This document shows positions 62,515 to 64,000 of a stretch of 64,000 nucleotides of DNA, one piece after another. Location of the stretch: assembly GCF_018139145.2 (NCBI RefSeq), contig NC_059471.1, positions 99,016,914 to 99,080,913 of the forward strand, given 5' to 3'. The stretch's first letter is position 1, and every line of letters starts with the position of its first letter. Under the pieces are notes generated by a model, which saw nothing but the letters and a program-made list of their open reading frames with translations, did not search any database and was not told the DNA's origin. The position numbers and the translations under genes are program-made. The stretch comes from Gymnogyps californianus (Eukaryota; Chordata; Aves; Accipitriformes; Cathartidae).

Positions 62515-62589
62515 TAAATCTTGGGATTTCATAACCTTCTTGGGCAACCTGGTCCAGTGCTGCACTACTCTGTTATTAAAATTTTTTTC
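62515..62589 (-). mobile_element. Short minus-strand CR1 fragment
   Basis: The plus-strand text TTGGGCAACCTGGTCCAGTG, then CACTACTCTGTTATTAAAA, matches the inverted CR1 3' part. Only about 60-75 bases remain, directly before the right copy of the duplication. Confidence 0.65.
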
Positions 62590-62737
62590 ATAAATGAGGA
62601 GTAACTTCACTGAAGTCAATGGACTCCCAGTGCTACAAATGACCAATGAACTGACACTATAAACTTTGTGTCTAAAAGGAAAGAGCTTATGTTAAAGCTA
62701 ATGTTACAGGGTCTAAGCCCATTAAATTACAGAAAAT
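62590..62737 (+). repeat. Right copy of an imperfect direct duplication
   Basis: Counterpart of 61,405-61,560, about 1,185 bases further on and in the same orientation. It opens TAAATGAGGAGTAACTTCAC, includes GAAGTCAATGGA and ends CCATTAAATTACAGAAAA. Confidence 0.75.
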
Positions 62738-62779
62738 CAGTGAATCCTCTTAGAACACATATCTGGGCACAAGAACTGA

Positions 62780-63705
62780 GAAGAAGGCGATTGAGAATGG
62801 CCAGCATGGATTGACACCTGGTCAATCCAATCTTTCGTGGCCAACCTGATTGCCTTCTGTGATAAAATGACTAGATTTGTGGGTGAGGAGAGACTGTGAA
62901 ATGTCATTTACCTTCAACTTTATCAAGGTTTTCAGCAGTGTTTGAGAAAATGTTCTTGTATCCATGTCAGGACATTGTGGTCTGGATGCATGCGCAACTG
63001 CATGGATTGCAACAGGTTGGATGGCTGGGCTCAGGCGGTCATAGTTAATTAATGGTTTGTACTCTAATTGAAGGCTAGTAAAAAATGGAGTACCACAGGA
63101 GTCTGTGCTGGGACCTCCAGTTTAACATTTTTATCAGTGACCTGGAAGATGCAATGGAGTGCACTCTCATCCCGTCTGCAGATGACACCAAACTGGGATC
63201 AATATACTCAAGAGCAGGCCTGCCATACAAAGAGACACAGGCTACAGGGATGGGCCAGTAGGAACCTTATGAAATTCAACAAGGACAAATGCAAAGTCCT
63301 GCCCCTGGAATGGACCAGCCTTCTGGCAGGGCACAGGCTGGGGACTGCTAGGATGGGGAGCAACTCTGCGGGAAAGGCCCTGGAGGTGGAATGAGCAGCA
63401 AGCTGGACATGAAGCCACAGTGTGCCCTGGCAGCAAAGAGGGCCAGCTGCATCCTGAGTGTATGAACAGGAGCAGCCAGCAGATTGAGGGAAGTGACTAT
63501 TGCCCTCTGCTGAGCGCTTGTTAGACCTCATCTGGATAACTTTCTGAAGTTAAGGGGTGATCTAATAGCAACCTACAGCTTGATGGATAGTTACAAAGAT
63601 GACCGGGAAAAACTCCCCCCTAGCAAGGGACAAGCGCCACAAATTGCACCTTGGGAGATTCAGGTTGGGCATTAGGGAAAAAAATAAAGTTAATAACAGG
63701 GAAGT
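62780..63705 (+). mobile_element. CR1 LINE, end of reverse-transcriptase frame and part of 3' region
   Basis: This is a 5'-truncated CR1 copy in plus orientation. Successive blocks match the second half of its reverse-transcriptase gene: GGCCAGCATGGATTGACACC, then CTGATTGCCTTCTGTGATAA, then TATCAGTGACCTGGAAGATG. The frame at 63,130-63,200 reads FISDLEDAMECTLIPSADDT, so the catalytic Asp-Asp pair is still visible at about 63,178-63,186 although the preceding aromatic residue is not. Then AACCTTATGAAATTCAACAA and AGCAGATTGAGGGAAGTGAC follow. A deletion near 63,545 removes sequence before the 3' region, which continues weakly to about 63,705. Stops and frameshifts break the frame. It is of the same subfamily type as the copy at 8.5 kb. 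The frames at 63,068-63,394 and 63,208-63,531 are incidental. Confidence 0.9.
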
Positions 63706-64000
63706 GCAATACAACTGTGCTGTACACACCAATGACTATCAAATGACTATGCTGCTGAGTTATTCTTCCAGATGTGGAAATTACTGCAGTTTTTGATGGT
63801 TTCATGTTAGCTGTCCCAAACCCACAGCAGAATAGTCCTATTAGAAGTCCAAAGTAATTTAGACCAAAAGATTAGTACTATGAAGCAGAATCCTGAAGTT
63901 CGAGCAAATTCTTTTATGGACACTATTTTTTGTTCAGGGTTTGCACAGGGTCTGTTAAAGCAGAGTTACGGTACACAACAGTGGCTCTGTGCCAGAGTGG
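63706..64000. other. Unique noncoding sequence at window end
   Basis: No gene was recognised. The typical CR1 terminal short repeats are not visible here, so the element's 3' end appears lost. Confidence 0.5.

Noticed and set aside
63068..63531. 108- and 107-codon frames on opposite strands
   Set aside because: Both fall inside the CR1 copy; the true CR1 frame is broken by stops and a frameshift, and these are other-frame by-products.
1..64000. tRNA, rRNA, CRISPR arrays or bacterial-type operons
   Set aside because: No tRNA B-box-like GTTCGANNC was found with matching arms, no regularly spaced identical repeats with spacers exist, and gene density is that of vertebrate noncoding DNA.

Overview
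The window looks like vertebrate nuclear DNA from a bird, probably Neoaves. It is AT-rich, has no long reading frames and has no bacterial gene order. It carries 3' pieces of CR1 LINEs, the dominant LINE of sauropsids. It also carries solo LTRs of ERVL-type endogenous retroviruses that I recognise from memory as common in neoavian genomes. One MIR/CORE-type SINE remnant and a few very old amniote repeats are present. I saw no Alu, no L1 and no complete provirus. I could not identify any annotated protein-coding exon, so the window is best read as intergenic or deep intronic sequence. Almost every short reading frame in it is what chance gives.

Layout. 1-5,340 is plain AT-rich sequence. 5,341-5,760 is a sharp CpG-rich patch with a NotI site, the best promoter candidate here. 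5,761-8,490 is AT-rich, followed by a CR1 3' end at 8,490-8,906. 8,907-19,372 is mostly unique; it holds a protein-like minus-strand frame (15,217-15,456) and a T10G15 tract at 17.2 kb. 19,373-20,522 is a complete plus-sense solo LTR with an internal nine-unit minisatellite. Beside it lies the start of an older minus-sense LTR (about 20,610-20,785). 20,786-36,800 is unique sequence with one candidate two-helix microprotein (23,297-23,551) and an enhancer-like block near 26 kb.

A minus-strand CR1 lies at 36,805-37,265 and a minus-sense solo LTR at 38,715-39,315. 39,316-51,000 is unique and motif-rich, with the best candidate conserved noncoding blocks. An ancient, heavily decayed CR1/L3-type LINE fills 51,000-52,740. 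A second solo LTR of the same family as that at 38.7 kb, with a perfect 5-bp target duplication, lies at 53,825-54,429. 54,430-59,890 is unique. A MIR-type SINE lies at 59,893-60,185. The last 3 kb holds an imperfect direct duplication of about 155 bp and two more CR1 pieces.

No genes act together here in the operon sense. What can be read is the history of the locus: very old amniote repeats, then CR1 insertions, then at least two waves of ERVL-type LTRs reduced to solo copies by recombination. No previously undescribed system is evident. The most useful leads are the CpG patch, the two protein-like small frames, the local duplication near 62 kb and several candidate regulatory blocks, all of which need alignment to other birds to settle.
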